DNA of 64,000 nt from Mycolicibacterium rufum (lineage in GTDB: Bacteria > Actinomycetota > Actinomycetes > Mycobacteriales > Mycobacteriaceae), in assembly GCF_022374875.2 (NCBI RefSeq), contig NZ_CP092427.2:3968001-4032000 (forward strand). The letters run 5' to 3'. The notes under the pieces were generated by a model, which saw nothing but the letters and a program-made list of their open reading frames with translations, was not told the origin of the DNA and searched no databases. A program made the position numbers and the translations under genes. Shown here piece after piece: positions 9,565-19,118 of the stretch. Each line of letters begins with the position of its first letter. The stretch's first letter is position 1.

Positions 9565-10835
9565 TGGGGCGGCTCTTCGCCGACACCACACCCCTGCAGG
9601 CCCCCGACTTCCGGCGGTTGTGGCTGGCCGGGATCGTCACCGTGATCGGCGCGAACCTGACGATCTTCGCCGTCCCCGTCCAGCTCTACGCGCTCACCCA
9701 GAACTCGCTCTACGTCGGGCTGGCCGGGCTCTTCGCCCTGGTGCCGCTGGTGGTGTTCGGGCTGTGGGGCGGCGCCTGGGCCGACGCGATGGACCGGCGC
9801 CTGCTGCTCGTGATCACCTCGTGCGGGCTGGCGCTGTCCTCGGTGCTGCTGTGGCTGCAGTCGGCGCTGGGGCTGAACAACGTGTGGGTGGTGCTCAGCA
9901 TGCTCTCGGTGCAGCAGGCCTTCTACGCGGTGAACTCACCGACCCGCTCGGCGGCCATCCCCCGCATGCTGCCCGGCGGTCAGCTGCCCGCCGCGAACGC
10001 GCTGAACATGACCGTGATGCAGTTCGGGGCGATCGCCGGCCCGCTGCTGGCCGGGGTGATGCTGCGCTGGGTGGACCTGTCGGCGCTGTACCTCATCGAC
10101 GCGATCACCTGCCTGGCCGCGATCTGGGCGACTGTGCGGATGACCCCGATGCCGCCCACCGCGACCGGTGACAACGCCCCCGGCTACGGGCTGGCCGCGG
10201 TGTTCGACGGGTTCCGCTATCTGGCCGGCAATCGGGTGGTGCTGATGTCCTTCGTCGTCGACCTGATCGCGATGATCTTCGGCATGCCGCGGGCGCTATT
10301 CCCGCAGATGGCCCACGAGAGCTTCGGCGGTCCCGTCGAGGGCGGGACGACGATGGCGCTACTCGCCGCGGCGATGTCGGCCGGCGCGGTGGCCGGCGGC
10401 ATCTTCTCCGGCTGGCTGCCCCGGGTGCAGCGGCAGGGGTTGGCGGTCGTGGTGGCGATCGTCGCGTGGGGTCTCGCGATGGTCGGCTTCGGTGTCGCCA
10501 GTGGCGCGGCGCACGGGACCGCGGGCACGATGCTGTGGATCGCGCTGGCGTGCCTGGCCTTCGGCGGTGCCGCTGACATGGTGTCCGCGGCGTTCCGGTC
10601 GACGATCCTGCAGGAGGCGGCGTCCGACGAGTTGCGCGGACGGTTGCAGGGGGTGTTCACGGTCGTGGTCGCCGGCGGGCCCCGATTGGCCGACGCCGCG
10701 CACGGGGCGGTGGCCGCCGCGGTCGGAACGACGGTCGCGGCGGCCGGCGGCGGTGTGCTCGTCGTCGTCGGCGTGGTGCTCGCCGTGCTGGCCGTGCCCG
10801 CCTTCGTTCGCTACCGGGTGGCGCGGGTGCCCTGA
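9564..10835 (+). CDS. MFS exporter (EntS/MFS_3 type)
   Basis: 423 residues with about 12 hydrophobic segments. It has the N-terminal FRRLWLAGIVTVIGANLTIFAVPVQ helix and the loop GGAWADAMDRRLLL of the MFS_3/EntS-like efflux family. The GTG start shares a base with the pdxH stop (TAGTG). Upstream in-frame sequence overlaps pdxH and is not protein-like. Probably exports a small molecule; a TetR regulator follows and may control it. Confidence 0.85.
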   Translation: MGRLFADTTPLQAPDFRRLWLAGIVTVIGANLTIFAVPVQLYALTQNSLYVGLAGLFALVPLVVFGLWGGAWADAMDRRLLLVITSCGLALSSVLLWLQSALGLNNVWVVLSMLSVQQAFYAVNSPTRSAAIPRMLPGGQLPAANALNMTVMQFGAIAGPLLAGVMLRWVDLSALYLIDAITCLAAIWATVRMTPMPPTATGDNAPGYGLAAVFDGFRYLAGNRVVLMSFVVDLIAMIFGMPRALFPQMAHESFGGPVEGGTTMALLAAAMSAGAVAGGIFSGWLPRVQRQGLAVVVAIVAWGLAMVGFGVASGAAHGTAGTMLWIALACLAFGGAADMVSAAFRSTILQEAASDELRGRLQGVFTVVVAGGPRLADAAHGAVAAAVGTTVAAAGGGVLVVVGVVLAVLAVPAFVRYRVARVP

Positions 10836-10911
10836 TCGGGGGCCCTGGCAACGGTCGGGCGATGCCGGTTCCGCCCTCGTCGGGCGCCCCGACGGATTAC
10901 CATCCACCAGC

Positions 10912-11562
10912 GTGGACGAAGTCAGGGCGGAGCCCGTCCTCGGGTTGCGGGAGCGCAAGAAGCGCCGCACCCGCGCCACCCTGATCGACGCCGCGGTGGC
11001 CCTGTGCGAGAGCCAGGGCTTCGACGGCACGACCGTCGACCAGATCGCTGCGATCGCCGACGTCTCGCCCCGCACCTTCAGCCGCTACTTCAACACCAAG
11101 GACGCGATCGCGCTCGCGCTGATCGACGAGGTGCTCGACCGCGTGGCCGCCGAGTTGGCGGTCCAGCCGCCCGAGCTGTGCCACTTCGAGTCGCTGCGGC
11201 GCGCCTACATCGCGATGGCGCGGAACACGACCGCTGCGCAGGCCAGTGCGTTGTCGTCGGAACGGTTCATGCAGATCCTGCGGATCGTGATGTCGTCGGG
11301 CACCTTGCAGCAGGCGGCCATCGAGTTCCGGGGCAACCCGGTCGACGTCGCCGTCGCCGCCCGGATGGGCACCGCTGTCGATGATCGCCGGGTCAAGCTC
11401 GTCGCCGCGGTGTTCAACGGCATCCTGATGACGGCCCTGCGGGAGTTCGCACAATCGGTGCCGGGGCTCGTCGGTGTCGGCGTGGACGAGGCGATCGCCA
11501 CCTTCGAGTCGGTCTACGCCGACTTCATGGTTGAGATCGCGGGTCTCGGGCAACCCGTGTGA
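10912..11562 (+). CDS. TetR-family transcriptional regulator
   Basis: 216 residues. HTH in residues about 20-65 (RATLIDAAVALCESQGFDGTTVDQIAAIADVSPRTFSRYFNTKDAIALAL), with the typical T-V-D-Q-I-A...S-x-R-T-F-x-R-Y-F pattern. The remainder is an all-helical ligand/dimerisation domain. GTG start. The gene lies 76 bases downstream of the MFS exporter, a likely target, and upstream of gltA2. Ligand unknown. Confidence 0.88.
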   Translation: MDEVRAEPVLGLRERKKRRTRATLIDAAVALCESQGFDGTTVDQIAAIADVSPRTFSRYFNTKDAIALALIDEVLDRVAAELAVQPPELCHFESLRRAYIAMARNTTAAQASALSSERFMQILRIVMSSGTLQQAAIEFRGNPVDVAVAARMGTAVDDRRVKLVAAVFNGILMTALREFAQSVPGLVGVGVDEAIATFESVYADFMVEIAGLGQPV

Positions 11563-11598
11563 GGCCGCTGTCAGCGACCCCCGCGGGGCGTGCACACC

Positions 11599-11637
11599 GG
11601 AATGGGACTACCTTCTGTAGTCAGACTCCGCCATTCC
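11599..11637 (+). promoter_or_regulatory. Nested inverted repeats upstream of gltA2
   Basis: Outer arms GGAATGG (11599-11605) and CCATTCC (11631-11637) enclose a perfect hairpin GACTAC-CTTCT-GTAGTC (11606-11622). The element ends 31 bases before the gltA2 GTG. It may be an operator or a structured 5' leader. TGTAGT inside the hairpin also resembles a -10, so it could overlap the promoter. Confidence 0.5.
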
Positions 11638-11668
11638 CGATAGACCCGAGAACACCGAAGGGAACCCA

Positions 11669-12973
<1,305 letters not shown>

Positions 12974-13032
12974 CCGTTCGGCGCGCGTGCGTCGAGCGTC
13001 ACACAGCCGTCACTTGCGATCATGACAGTTGT

Positions 13033-13061
13033 AGTTTCACAATCGTTGTGTGAATGAAACT
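13033..13061. promoter_or_regulatory. Palindromic operator over the start codon of the MFS gene
   Basis: CACAA-TCG-TTGTG (13038-13050) is a perfect inverted repeat flanked by AGTTT on the left and, after a 6-base interruption, AAACT on the right. A second interleaved palindrome is TTCACA-N7-TGTGAA (13036-13054). The layout resembles MarR-family operators, and a marR gene ends this operon, so autoregulation is likely. Confidence 0.6.
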
Positions 13062-14504
13062 GTCGGCACATTGACGCCGCGGCGCAAGACCATCGTTCTG
13101 GTGTCCTGCTGCCTGAGCCTGCTCATCGTGTCGATGGACGCCACGATCGTCAACGTCGCGATCCCCGCCATCCGCACCGACCTGTCCGCGTCGCCCGCGC
13201 AGATGCAGTGGGTCGTCGACATCTACACCCTGGTGCTGGCCTCGCTGCTGATGCTGGCCGGCGCCACGGGTGACAGGTTCGGCCGCCGCCGGGTGTTCCA
13301 GACCGGGCTCGCGCTGTTCGCGGTGGGATCGCTGGCCTGCAGCCTGGCGCCCACGATCGACTTGCTCATCGGCGCGCGTCTGCTGCAGGGTATCGGCGGA
13401 TCGATGCTCAATCCCGTTGCGCTGTCCATCATCTCGCAGATCTTCGTGGGCAGGCAGGAGCGTGCGCGGGCGCTGGGGGTGTGGGGTGCGGTGGTCGGCA
13501 TCTCGATGGCGCTCGGGCCGATCGTCGGCGGTCTGCTCATCCAGACGGTGGGCTGGCGCTCGGTGTTCTGGATCAACCTGCCGATCTGCGCCGCAGCGCT
13601 GGTGCTCACCGCGATCTTCGTGCCCGAGACCAAGTCCGCGACCATGCGCAACGTCGACCCGATCGGTCAGCTGCTGGCGGTCGTCACGCTCTTCGGTGTC
13701 GTCTACGCGCTGATCGAGGGTCCGGTGCTGGGCTGGACGCACGCCCGGGTGGTCGGCGTCGCCGTGGTCGCGGCCGTCGCGCTCGCCGCGTTCCTGCGCT
13801 ACGAGTCCCGCCGCCACGACCCCTTCCTGGACCTACGGTTCTTCCGCAGCATCCCGTTCACCTCCGCGACCGTCTCGGCGGTCAGCGCGTTCGCCGCGTG
13901 GGGCGCATTCCTGTTCATGATGTCGCTGTACCTGCAGGGCGAGCGGGGCTATTCCGCCATGCACACCGGCCTGATCTACCTGCCGATCGCCGTGGGGGCG
14001 CTGGTGTTCTCGCCGCTGTCGGGCCGGCTGGTGGGCCGGTTCGGCGCCCGCCCGTCGCTGGTGGTGGCGGGTGTGCTCATCACCGCCGCATCGACGATGC
14101 TGACGTTCCTGACCGCCGCGACGCCGGTGTGGTCGCTGCTGGTGGTCTTCGCGGTGTTCGGCATCGGGTTCTCGATGGTCAACGCCCCGATCACCAACGC
14201 CGCGGTCGGCGGGATGCCGCTGGACCGAGCCGGCGCCGCGTCGGCGGTGACGTCGACGAGTCGTCAGGTCGGAGTCAGCATCGGTGTCGCGCTGTGCGGT
14301 TCGGTCGCCGGATCGGCGATGACGATGGCGGGCGCGGATTTCGCCGCGGCCGCGCGGCCGCTGTGGTTCGTGTGCGCCGCCCTCGGGGTGGTCATCCTCG
14401 TGCTCGGGGTGTTCTCGACGTCGCGACGGGCGATGCGCTCGGCCGAGCGGCTCGCGCCGCTGATCGCGGGTGCGCCGAACCGGGTGGACGCCCATGTCCG
14501 GTGA
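13050..14504 (+). CDS. DHA2-family (14-TMS) MFS drug exporter
   Basis: 484 residues, EmrB/QacA type. The start helix ends SLLIVSMDATIVNVAIPAI (the D-x-T-I-V-N-V-A motif of the DHA2 family), followed by motif A GATGDRFGRRRVF and motif C-like GIGGSMLNPVALSII/GVWGAVVGISMALGPIVGG. Proton-driven multidrug or lipid export at the plasma membrane is likely. GTG start lies inside a palindrome. It overlaps the marR gene by 11 bp, so exporter and regulator are co-transcribed. Confidence 0.9.
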   Translation: MNETVGTLTPRRKTIVLVSCCLSLLIVSMDATIVNVAIPAIRTDLSASPAQMQWVVDIYTLVLASLLMLAGATGDRFGRRRVFQTGLALFAVGSLACSLAPTIDLLIGARLLQGIGGSMLNPVALSIISQIFVGRQERARALGVWGAVVGISMALGPIVGGLLIQTVGWRSVFWINLPICAAALVLTAIFVPETKSATMRNVDPIGQLLAVVTLFGVVYALIEGPVLGWTHARVVGVAVVAAVALAAFLRYESRRHDPFLDLRFFRSIPFTSATVSAVSAFAAWGAFLFMMSLYLQGERGYSAMHTGLIYLPIAVGALVFSPLSGRLVGRFGARPSLVVAGVLITAASTMLTFLTAATPVWSLLVVFAVFGIGFSMVNAPITNAAVGGMPLDRAGAASAVTSTSRQVGVSIGVALCGSVAGSAMTMAGADFAAAARPLWFVCAALGVVILVLGVFSTSRRAMRSAERLAPLIAGAPNRVDAHVR

Positions 14505-14913
14505 CGCCCTGGCCGACGCGGTGTGGCGGGATCTGGCCGCGCTGGTGATGGATCACCGCGACGGCTGGAAGCGTGCCGTCGTGGACCAGTCCGGTCTGCC
14601 GTTCAGTCGCATCCGAATTCTCAAGCGGCTCAGCCGCACTCCGATGACGGTCAAGGAGATCGCGGCCGCGGCGACCGTCGATGCGCCGGCGGCGACAGTG
14701 GCGGTCAACGATCTGGAGGAGCGCGGGCTGGTGGTGCGGGAGGTCAACCCGCAGAACCGGCGGTGCAAGGTGGTGTCGCTGACCGACGCCGGCCGCGAGG
14801 TGGTGCGCCGGATCGACGCCGTGCGCGACCCGGCCCCTGACGTGCTCACCGCGCTCGACACCACGGATCTGATGGCGCTGCGCGCGCTGCTCGACAAGCT
14901 GGCCGGCGGCTAA
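14494..14913 (+). CDS. MarR-family regulator
   Basis: 139 residues with the winged helix RIRILKRLSRTPMTVKEIAAAATVDAPAATVAVNDLEERGLVVREVNPQNRRCKVVSLTDAGRE, the typical MarR recognition helix and wing (R-R-x-K-V-V-x-L-T). ATG at 14494 lies within the MFS gene end; an upstream alternative would lengthen the overlap. It probably represses the operon through the palindrome at 13033-13061. Its 3' end overlaps the convergent CrtI-like gene by 4 bases. Confidence 0.9.
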   Translation: MSGDALADAVWRDLAALVMDHRDGWKRAVVDQSGLPFSRIRILKRLSRTPMTVKEIAAAATVDAPAATVAVNDLEERGLVVREVNPQNRRCKVVSLTDAGREVVRRIDAVRDPAPDVLTALDTTDLMALRALLDKLAGG

Positions 14914-16472
14914 GCGTCGAGCACGGCCATCGCCGCGTTGTGCCCGCCGATCCCCGAGACGGCGCCACCGCGACGAGAACCGGATCCGCACAGCAGGATT
15001 CGCTCGTGGGCGGTCGCGACACCCCAGCGCTGCGCGGACGTGGCGAGGGGTTCGTCGTCCTCGGCGAACGGCCACGACAACGCCCCGTGGAAGATGTTGC
15101 CGTTCGTCATGCCCAGCGCAGCCTCGAGATCCGCGGTCGTCTTCGTCTCGATGCACAGCCGGCCGGCGGCGTCTTGCATCACGACATCCTGAATGGGTTC
15201 GGCCAGCACCGAATTCAGTGAGGTCAGCGCCGCGGAGGTGAGCGCGTCGCGCATCCGGTCGGGGACACCCGACGCCATCAACCGATGCGGGGTATGCAGT
15301 CCGAACACGGTCAGCGTCTGCGCGCCCGACGCCCGCAGTTCGTCGGACAGGATCGTCGGATCGGCCAGTGAGTGGCAGTAGATCTCACACGGAAGGGGTT
15401 CGGGCACAGAGCCTTCGGCGGCTGCCCGGTAGGCGGCGTCGAGCTGGGCGTAGCTCTCGTTGATGTGGAACGTGCCGCCGAACGCCTGCTCCGGGGCGAC
15501 GGTCTCGTCACGCAGCCGCGGTAGCCGGCGCAACATCAGGTTCACCTTCACCTGGGCCCCGGGCGCCACCTCGGGGGCGGTCTCGCCGAGCAGCCGGGCC
15601 AGCACGGCCGGCGTGACGTTGGCCAGGATCCGCTCGCCGACCACGCGGTGCTCGACGCCGTCGCGGCGGTAGCGCACCTCGCCGTCGGGGCTGATCGAGT
15701 CCACCTCGGCCCCGGTGACGAGGTCGGCGCCGAACCCGGCCGCGGCGGCGGCCAGGGCACCGGTGACGGCACCCATCCCGCCGATCGGCACGTCCCAGTC
15801 GCCGGTCCCGCCGCCGATCAGGTGGTAGAGAAAGCACACGTTCTGACGCAGCGACGGGTCGTCGAGGGAGGCGAACGTGCCGATCAGAGCGTCGGTGGCC
15901 ATCACTCCGCGCACGAGATCGCTGCCCACCGCCTCGGTGATCGCGTCGCCGATCGGGCGCTCGACGAGCGCCCGCCACGCCGACTCCTCGCCGCCGGCGG
16001 CGAGGACTTCGCGACGCATCTGGGAGCGGGTGCGCAGCGGCTCGATCAAGGTCGGCCAGACCTGCTCGGTGACCGTGCGGCAGCGTCGGTAGAACGCGTG
16101 GAACGCCGCCTCGTCGGCCGCGGCGCCGACCGCGCCGAACGTCGACTCCGGCCCCACCAGCAGGCCGGTCCGGCCGCTGGTGGTCGGATCCGGTGTGTAG
16201 GACGAGTACCGCCGGCGCACCAGCCGAATCCGCGCACCGAGGTCGTCGACGATGCGCTGCGGCAGCAGGCTCACCAGATAGGAGTACCGCGACAGCCGGG
16301 CGTCGACTCCGTCGAAGGCGTGAGCCGACACGGCGGCGCCGCCGACATGGTCGAGGCGCTCGAGTACCCGCACGCGACGGCCCGCCCGGGCCAGATAGCC
16401 CGCGGCCACCAGACCGTTGTGTCCACCGCCGACGATGACGACGTCGGCGCGGGTGTCGGTGCTGCCGCTCAG
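14910..16472 (-). CDS. CrtI-like FAD oxidoreductase with probable CTG start (Rv0897c-like)
   Basis: 520 residues from CTG. This is a phytoene-dehydrogenase/amine-oxidase-like flavoprotein: FAD motif DVVIVGGGHNGLVAAGYLARAG at residues about 10-30 and C-terminal GSRRGGAVSGIGGHNAAMAVLDA. The Rossmann motif lies upstream of the first in-frame ATG/GTG/TTG (GTG at 16409). Between that codon and the preceding in-frame stop the only plausible initiator is CTG at 16470-16472, which overlaps the TGA of the DUF2630 gene as CTGA. Starting at GTG would delete the dinucleotide-binding GGG. Substrate unknown. Confidence 0.8.
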   Translation of the reverse strand: MSGSTDTRADVVIVGGGHNGLVAAGYLARAGRRVRVLERLDHVGGAAVSAHAFDGVDARLSRYSYLVSLLPQRIVDDLGARIRLVRRRYSSYTPDPTTSGRTGLLVGPESTFGAVGAAADEAAFHAFYRRCRTVTEQVWPTLIEPLRTRSQMRREVLAAGGEESAWRALVERPIGDAITEAVGSDLVRGVMATDALIGTFASLDDPSLRQNVCFLYHLIGGGTGDWDVPIGGMGAVTGALAAAAAGFGADLVTGAEVDSISPDGEVRYRRDGVEHRVVGERILANVTPAVLARLLGETAPEVAPGAQVKVNLMLRRLPRLRDETVAPEQAFGGTFHINESYAQLDAAYRAAAEGSVPEPLPCEIYCHSLADPTILSDELRASGAQTLTVFGLHTPHRLMASGVPDRMRDALTSAALTSLNSVLAEPIQDVVMQDAAGRLCIETKTTADLEAALGMTNGNIFHGALSWPFAEDDEPLATSAQRWGVATAHERILLCGSGSRRGGAVSGIGGHNAAMAVLDA

Positions 16473-16717
16473 TTCAGGTAGCCCTCGACCTCATCAGCGG
16501 GACGCACCTGGGCGGCGCCGGGGTCGCCGCCGGTCTCCCGCAGCGCGCGGCGCTGGCGCAGCAGATCCCAGCACTGGTCGAGCTGGACCTCGACGGCGCG
16601 CAGCCGCTGGTGTTCTTCGGACTCGTCGATCTCGTGGTGCTGCAGCTTGTCGCGGAGTTCCTTCTCCTCTGCGACGAGCTGGTTCACCTGGGCGAGGATG
16701 TCTTCGTCTGTGGCCAC
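16469..16717 (-). CDS. DUF2630 small helical protein (Rv0898c-like)
   Basis: 82 residues, GTG start. Strongly helical and charged (LAQVNQLVAEEKELRDKL and EEHQRLRAVEVQLDQCWDLLRQRRALRE), with a short acidic tail. This is the DUF2630 family; function unknown. Its stop overlaps the CTG start of the CrtI-like flavoprotein, as expected for a two-gene operon (Rv0898c-Rv0897c). Confidence 0.85.
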   Translation of the reverse strand: MATDEDILAQVNQLVAEEKELRDKLQHHEIDESEEHQRLRAVEVQLDQCWDLLRQRRALRETGGDPGAAQVRPADEVEGYLN

Positions 16718-16852
16718 GCCCTACAGTGTGCCCTCCAGGTGTGATCGCACGGTAGGCAGAGGCTGCTGAGCTCGCGTCGCCGCGTCCGGATCCGCTCCAT
16801 CAGCGGGGCCCTTTCGCGTAGGCTCCCTTTTCTGTCACCGGCGATCGGACAC

Positions 16853-17362
16853 ATGATGCAGAAGCTGCTCCAATCTCTGAGCGAGGCGGACTTTCAGGTC
16901 GTACGGGCGACCGAGCCGAAGCAGATGTCTGGTCTCGACGAAGACGAGTTGCTCGAGCTGCACGCGCGCGTGCGGCGCGCCCGAAACAAGCACGTCACCA
17001 ATTATCGACGTGCCGGGGCCGGCAAGGTCGGGGTCAAGGGTTCGCGGGCGGCCGCGCGAAATGCCAACGAGCGCAACGCCGAACGGGCCGAGATCTTCGA
17101 GGACGCCTTGAGCCGGGTGAGCAGGCAGCTCGCCGTCGTCGCACGCCGCAGCGCGACCGAGCTCAAGGCCGAGCGTCTGGCGCGCGCGAGCGGGGAGACC
17201 GCCCCGGCGACCACTGCACCGCGCACGACCGCCGCCGCGCCGCGCAGCGGTCGCCGCGTCGAGGCGGCCCGGAAGTCGCCGGCACGCAAGAAGCGCGAAG
17301 CGGGATCACGGGCCGCGGGTGCGCGCCGACAAGCCAAACGCGACGGCAAGTCAGCGGTCTAG
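16853..17362 (+). CDS. Hypothetical protein with basic Ala/Arg/Lys-rich tail
   Basis: 169 residues (168 from the second Met). The N-terminal region to about residue 100 is charged and helical (FQVVRATEPKQMSGLDEDELLELHARVRRARNKHVTNYRR). The last 60 residues are a low-complexity Thr/Ala/Pro/Arg/Lys tail resembling histone-like tails, so nucleic-acid association is conceivable. I do not recognise a named family. It lies 135 bases from the divergent DUF2630 gene; a -10-like TAGGCT at about 16818 may serve it. Confidence 0.65.
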   Translation: MMQKLLQSLSEADFQVVRATEPKQMSGLDEDELLELHARVRRARNKHVTNYRRAGAGKVGVKGSRAAARNANERNAERAEIFEDALSRVSRQLAVVARRSATELKAERLARASGETAPATTAPRTTAAAPRSGRRVEAARKSPARKKREAGSRAAGARRQAKRDGKSAV

Positions 17363-17365
17363 GGT
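17360..17365 (+). promoter_or_regulatory. Putative -10 for leaderless FKBP mRNA, built on the upstream stop codon
   Basis: TAGGGT begins with the TAG stop of the preceding gene and ends 7 bases before the FKBP ATG. It fits TANNNT and leaderless spacing. No obvious -35. Confidence 0.45.
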
Positions 17366-17372
17366 GAGCGGC

Positions 17373-17735
17373 ATGGCTTCCAAACCCGAGATCGACTTCC
17401 CCGAAGGCCCGCCGCCCACCGAGCTGGTGATCGAAGACCTCGTCGTCGGCGACGGTCCGGAGGCGGTGCCCGGTGCCAATGTGGAGGTGCACTACCTCGG
17501 CGTCGAGTTCGACACCGGCGAGGAGTTCGACAGCTCCTGGAACCGCGGTGAGTCCATCGAGTTCCCGCTGCGCGGCCTGATCCAGGGGTGGCAGGACGGC
17601 ATTCCCGGCATGAAGGTCGGCGGCCGCCGCAAGCTGACCATCCCGCCGGAGCAGGCCTACGGTCCCGCCGGTGGCGGGCACCGGCTGTCGGGCAAGACGT
17701 TGATCTTCGTCATCGACCTTCTGGCTACCCGATGA
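17373..17735 (+). CDS. FKBP-type peptidyl-prolyl cis-trans isomerase
   Basis: 120 residues, a single cytoplasmic FKBP domain. Active-site elements are visible: VEVHYLGVEFDTGEEFDSSWNRGESIEFPL (Tyr, Phe, Asp), LIQGWQDGIPGMKVGGRRKLTIPPEQAYG (Val/Ile/Trp pocket) and LIFVIDLLATR as the last strand. ATG at 17373 was chosen because the domain begins there. The 3' end has a second, imperfect copy immediately after the stop. Confidence 0.93.
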   Translation: MASKPEIDFPEGPPPTELVIEDLVVGDGPEAVPGANVEVHYLGVEFDTGEEFDSSWNRGESIEFPLRGLIQGWQDGIPGMKVGGRRKLTIPPEQAYGPAGGGHRLSGKTLIFVIDLLATR

Positions 17736-17772
17736 CGTGATTTTCGTCATCGACCTTCTCGGCACCCGCTAG
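17703..17772 (+). repeat. Direct repeat: echo of the FKBP 3' end after its stop
   Basis: 33 bases encoding IFVIDLLATR plus TGA (17703-17735) are repeated at 17740-17772 as IFVIDLLGTR plus TAG, with four substitutions including third positions and the stop itself. Both copies keep an in-frame stop. The second copy overlaps the last codon region of convergent prrB. Confidence 0.85.
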
Positions 17773-19112
17773 CGCGGCCCGGGCAGGCGCAGCAGCAGCC
17801 GCGCCCCGCCGAGCGGACTGGCCTCCAACGAGGCGGTGCCGCCGTGCAGATCGGCCTGTTGCGCCACCAGGGCCAGCCCCAGTCCCGAGCCGGAGTGCGA
17901 CGCCGTGGAACCGCGGGAGAAGCGCTCGAACACGACCCGACGCTCCTCCTCGGGCACCCCGACGCCGTCGTCGTCGATCGCGATCTCCACCCCGGCGCGC
18001 GAACTGACCGCCGAGAGCTGCACGCGGGTGGCGCCGCCGTGCTTGACCGCGTTGGCGATCGCGTTGTCCACCGCCAGCCGCAGGCCCGCGGGCAGTCCGA
18101 CGATGATCACCGTCGGCGCCGGCACCAGCGACACCTCCAGATCCGGGTAGACGCGCATCGCGTCGTGAGCGGCCCGGTCGAGCAGTTCGGTGATGTCGAC
18201 GGGCACGTGGTCGTCCTCGGTGGACAGTTCGCCCTGGGCGAGCCGCTCCAGCGCTCCGAGCGTCGCCTCGATGCGCGTCTGGGTGCGGATGACGTCCCCG
18301 ACGACCTCCTTGCGCTGCTCCTCGCCCAGATCGAGCGTCGCCAGGACCTCGAGGTTGGTGCGCATCGCGGTCAGCGGCGTGCGCAGTTCGTGCGCCGACA
18401 CCGACGCGAAGTCGCGGGCCGAGGCCAGCGCCGCCTTGGTGCGACCCTGTTCCTCCCACACCCTCCCGACGAGCCCCTTGATGGCGTCGGCGATCTCGAC
18501 GGCCTCGGTCGCGCCGCGGATGTCGATGTCAGGCGCCTCGTCGCCGGCGTCGATCTGACGGGTCTGCTGGGCCAGCCTCTTGAACGGGCGCACCGCGAAC
18601 GCCGCGAGCAACCAGCCGCCGAACGTGGCCGCGCCGACGGCCAGCGTGCAGATGATCAGCACCCGCCGGTGCAGGTTGTTGGTGTCGGTGATCGTCGCGT
18701 CGTAGGTGGCGCCCACGGCGACGGACATCGGCTCAGGGGTCGACAGCTGCACCGTACGCACCCGGTAGCGCACCCCGTCGACGGAGGTGTCGGCGTAACC
18801 GGGCTCGAGCTCGGGCAGCACGACCTTGCTGTTCGACGTCACCTGCCCGTCGCCGCGTCGCACCGTGATGACGGCGTCCTGGTCGTTCGGCGACGGCGGG
18901 ATCTCATCGAGACCGCGCGGCAGGAACGGGATCGCAAACCCCGCCGCCTCGTCGAGACGACGGTCGAGCCGCTCCTTGCGGTCCTGGGTGATGCCGACCC
19001 ACACCACGGTCCCGACGATGCCGACGACGATCGCCGCGGCGATCGCGGTGGCGAACGCGACCCGCGTGCGCAGCGAGGGTGTGCGCCGGAAGATGCGGGA
19101 CAGGACGATCAC
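17769..19112 (-). CDS. prrB: Sensor histidine kinase PrrB
   Basis: 447 residues. Two membrane segments (about residues 17-40 and 150-172) flank an extracytoplasmic sensor region. Then HAMP, HisKA with H-box ASVSAHELRTPLTAMRTN, and HATPase_c with N-box AVDNAIANAVKHGG, G1 IDDDGVGVP, F-box VFERFSRG and G2 HSGSGLGLALV. It autophosphorylates the H-box His and passes phosphate to PrrA. Length and domain order match Rv0902c. GTG start lies 6 bases after the third mini-ORF of the upstream minisatellite. Confidence 0.95.
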   Translation of the reverse strand: MIVLSRIFRRTPSLRTRVAFATAIAAAIVVGIVGTVVWVGITQDRKERLDRRLDEAAGFAIPFLPRGLDEIPPSPNDQDAVITVRRGDGQVTSNSKVVLPELEPGYADTSVDGVRYRVRTVQLSTPEPMSVAVGATYDATITDTNNLHRRVLIICTLAVGAATFGGWLLAAFAVRPFKRLAQQTRQIDAGDEAPDIDIRGATEAVEIADAIKGLVGRVWEEQGRTKAALASARDFASVSAHELRTPLTAMRTNLEVLATLDLGEEQRKEVVGDVIRTQTRIEATLGALERLAQGELSTEDDHVPVDITELLDRAAHDAMRVYPDLEVSLVPAPTVIIVGLPAGLRLAVDNAIANAVKHGGATRVQLSAVSSRAGVEIAIDDDGVGVPEEERRVVFERFSRGSTASHSGSGLGLALVAQQADLHGGTASLEASPLGGARLLLRLPGPR

Positions 19113-19118
19113 GTCCGT

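Noticed and set aside
17703..17772. FKBP 3' echo as an integrative-element attachment site
   Set aside because: No integrase, no phage genes and no second boundary seen; recorded as a gene-end duplication only.
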